Assembly (NCBI GenBank): GCA_963277665.1
Contig: OY728120.1
Span: forward strand, 940,589,195-940,653,194
Source of the DNA: Viscum album
Lineage: Eukaryota > Streptophyta > Magnoliopsida > Santalales > Viscaceae
Direction of reading: 5' to 3'
DNA length: 64,000 bases
Within the stretch, counting starts at the first letter, position 1, and every line of letters begins with the position of its first letter. A program made the position numbers and the translations under genes. Shown here in pieces: positions 62,744 to 64,000 of this stretch. The notes beneath the pieces were generated by a model. The model worked only from the letters and a program-made list of their open reading frames with translations, had not been told where the DNA came from and did no database searches.

Positions 62744-62759
62744 TGGTATCAGGGAAGCC
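62744..62759 (+). other. Primer-binding-site-like sequence
   Basis: TGGTATCAGGGAAGCC begins like the initiator Met-tRNA site TGGTATCAGAGC (first nine bases identical). If real, an LTR would end just to the left, and the internal region of a plus-strand element would run off the right edge. A related 13-base phrase (GTATCAGGGAAGC) occurs at 57055-57067. The site also lies inside a 72-codon open segment (62691-62909) without family resemblance. Confidence 0.35.
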
Positions 62760-64000
62760 AAGGATAGACTCAAAATTTCTCCCCAAAAAACAACTATAAT
62801 GGTGAGGAATCCAATGAATACATGTTTTACAATGGTACTCCATAAGAATAACATCACTAGAAAATGTATTACCTTTACGTTATTTATACTAAATTGTTTA
62901 ATTTTTTAGGGGATAAAAGACAATTATAAGCCTTAAATACCACACTAAGTATAATAATAATTCTTATATACTTATTTCACCAATAAAATTATGTATCATT
63001 AATATTTATATTTAAAATAAAGAATGATAACATTCATACATTTTTATCTAGATGAATTATATATACATAGAATTAATTCCATAATACCAATTTTATATAC
63101 GGCATGAGACATAGTCAAGAAAAACTAACATTGAGAAGAACTATATTCCACTGATATTTTAATTGATGAAGAATTAAAATTATCTATAGAATAATGGGGA
63201 AAACTTATTTATTATTTATATATACTAATTCAAATTAAAAATCACCATTGGACATCCTCTTTATTTCCTAGAACGAGAAAAAGGGGCATATACTAGGAGA
63301 CATTCTTATAGTTTTCCATACCAAATAGTAATTATCAATTGAAAAAATATACTTGTTGAATTTTCATTTTCAGTCAAAGTGAATTTGAAAAAATATAAAA
63401 TCAAATCATATTATTATTCATGAACCCTGTTTCAGTGATGAATAGAGTATTCGAGACATGATCAGGTAGGATATAAATTATATTCATTTCACAATTAGTG
63501 GAACTCATTCGATATTATTTTCCCCTACCATAATAGTGTACCAATATTGAATTCAAGTAATATTTACTCCTAAAAAGTATAATCGACACTTTAAATACTG
63601 ATATTCTGATTAAAAACAATGAATATTTCTATTTTTTGACTAATAAAACAAACATAAATTATGTCATCATGAGATATGATGTAACAAACATCCCCAGATA
63701 CATGCATAAATTGAAGTATGAATTTCCTTCAAATAAAATGATCCCCTATATTCTACACTCATCATAAGATTATGTTTATTAATTATATTATGAAGCAATT
63801 ACATTTATAATATTTTTTAAAAATTAAAAATAATTCACTATTATGCATAGAGAGGTAGTATCCTAGTTTATTAGTGATGATATAGACAATATCAATGATG
63901 TCAATTAGGTCATTTGTTAAATTGAATCCTCACCCTCTCTGGATGAATGAATATTTATTTTTAAGTACCTCATAATTGATTACCTTATTAACTATGATCA
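62760..64000. other. AT-rich DNA without recognisable genes
   Basis: There are no domains or repeat boundaries that I can support. If 62744-62759 is a primer-binding site, this would be the leader and gag of a truncated element, but no gag block was seen. Confidence 0.3.

Noticed and set aside
62691..62909. 72-codon open segment considered as a gene
   Set aside because: It has no family resemblance and overlaps a primer-binding-site-like sequence, which explains the local conservation better.

Overview
This window looks like intergenic DNA from a large, repeat-rich plant genome. I find no convincing host gene and no tRNA, rRNA or CRISPR array. What can be recognised are LTR retrotransposons in several states of decay, some inserted into others. 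The plant assignment rests on Ty3/gypsy chromovirus and Ty1/copia domain orders and on primer-binding sites matching initiator Met-tRNA. The species cannot be named from the sequence.

Layout. (1) 1-4681: 5' part of an old minus-strand Ty3/gypsy element ('element 1'; gag, protease and RT remnants, then its LTR), running off the left edge. (2) 4682-15642: a complete, much younger, GC-richer minus-strand Ty3/gypsy chromovirus ('element 3'). It has two LTRs of about 2.8 kb, a perfect TGATG target-site duplication, a primer-binding site, and gag, protease, RT, RNase H, integrase and a chromodomain-like tail. Its gag-pol frame carries a dozen in-frame stops. It sits inside what looks like the LTR of element 1. 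(3) 15648-18900: AT-rich decayed repeat. (4) About 18930-27865: a second old minus-strand Ty3/gypsy element ('element 2'), related to element 1. It appears to split an LTR-like repeat ('repeat B') whose halves lie at about 17150-18900 and 28070-29550. A second, unsplit copy of repeat B lies at about 32580-35700. A minus-strand zinc-knuckle-like fragment lies between the two copies. (5) 39015-48940: an old plus-strand Ty1/copia element with LTRs of about 2.4 kb that contain internal minisatellites. (6) 48941-64000: very AT-rich DNA with plus-strand repeat copies related to repeat B and faint retroelement coding traces.

The coding remnants are retroelement polyproteins only: Gag for particle assembly, then protease, reverse transcriptase/RNase H and integrase. 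None reads as a functional polyprotein. Element 3 is the least damaged, but it lacks key protease and integrase residues. The strongest structural observations are the nested insertions, the palindromic ACCGGT array in the LTR of element 3, the minisatellites in the copia LTR, and a dispersed motif with about 180-200 bp periodicity seen in both orientations. I found no evidence of a new biological system. Boundaries in the AT-rich parts come from hand alignment and are approximate.
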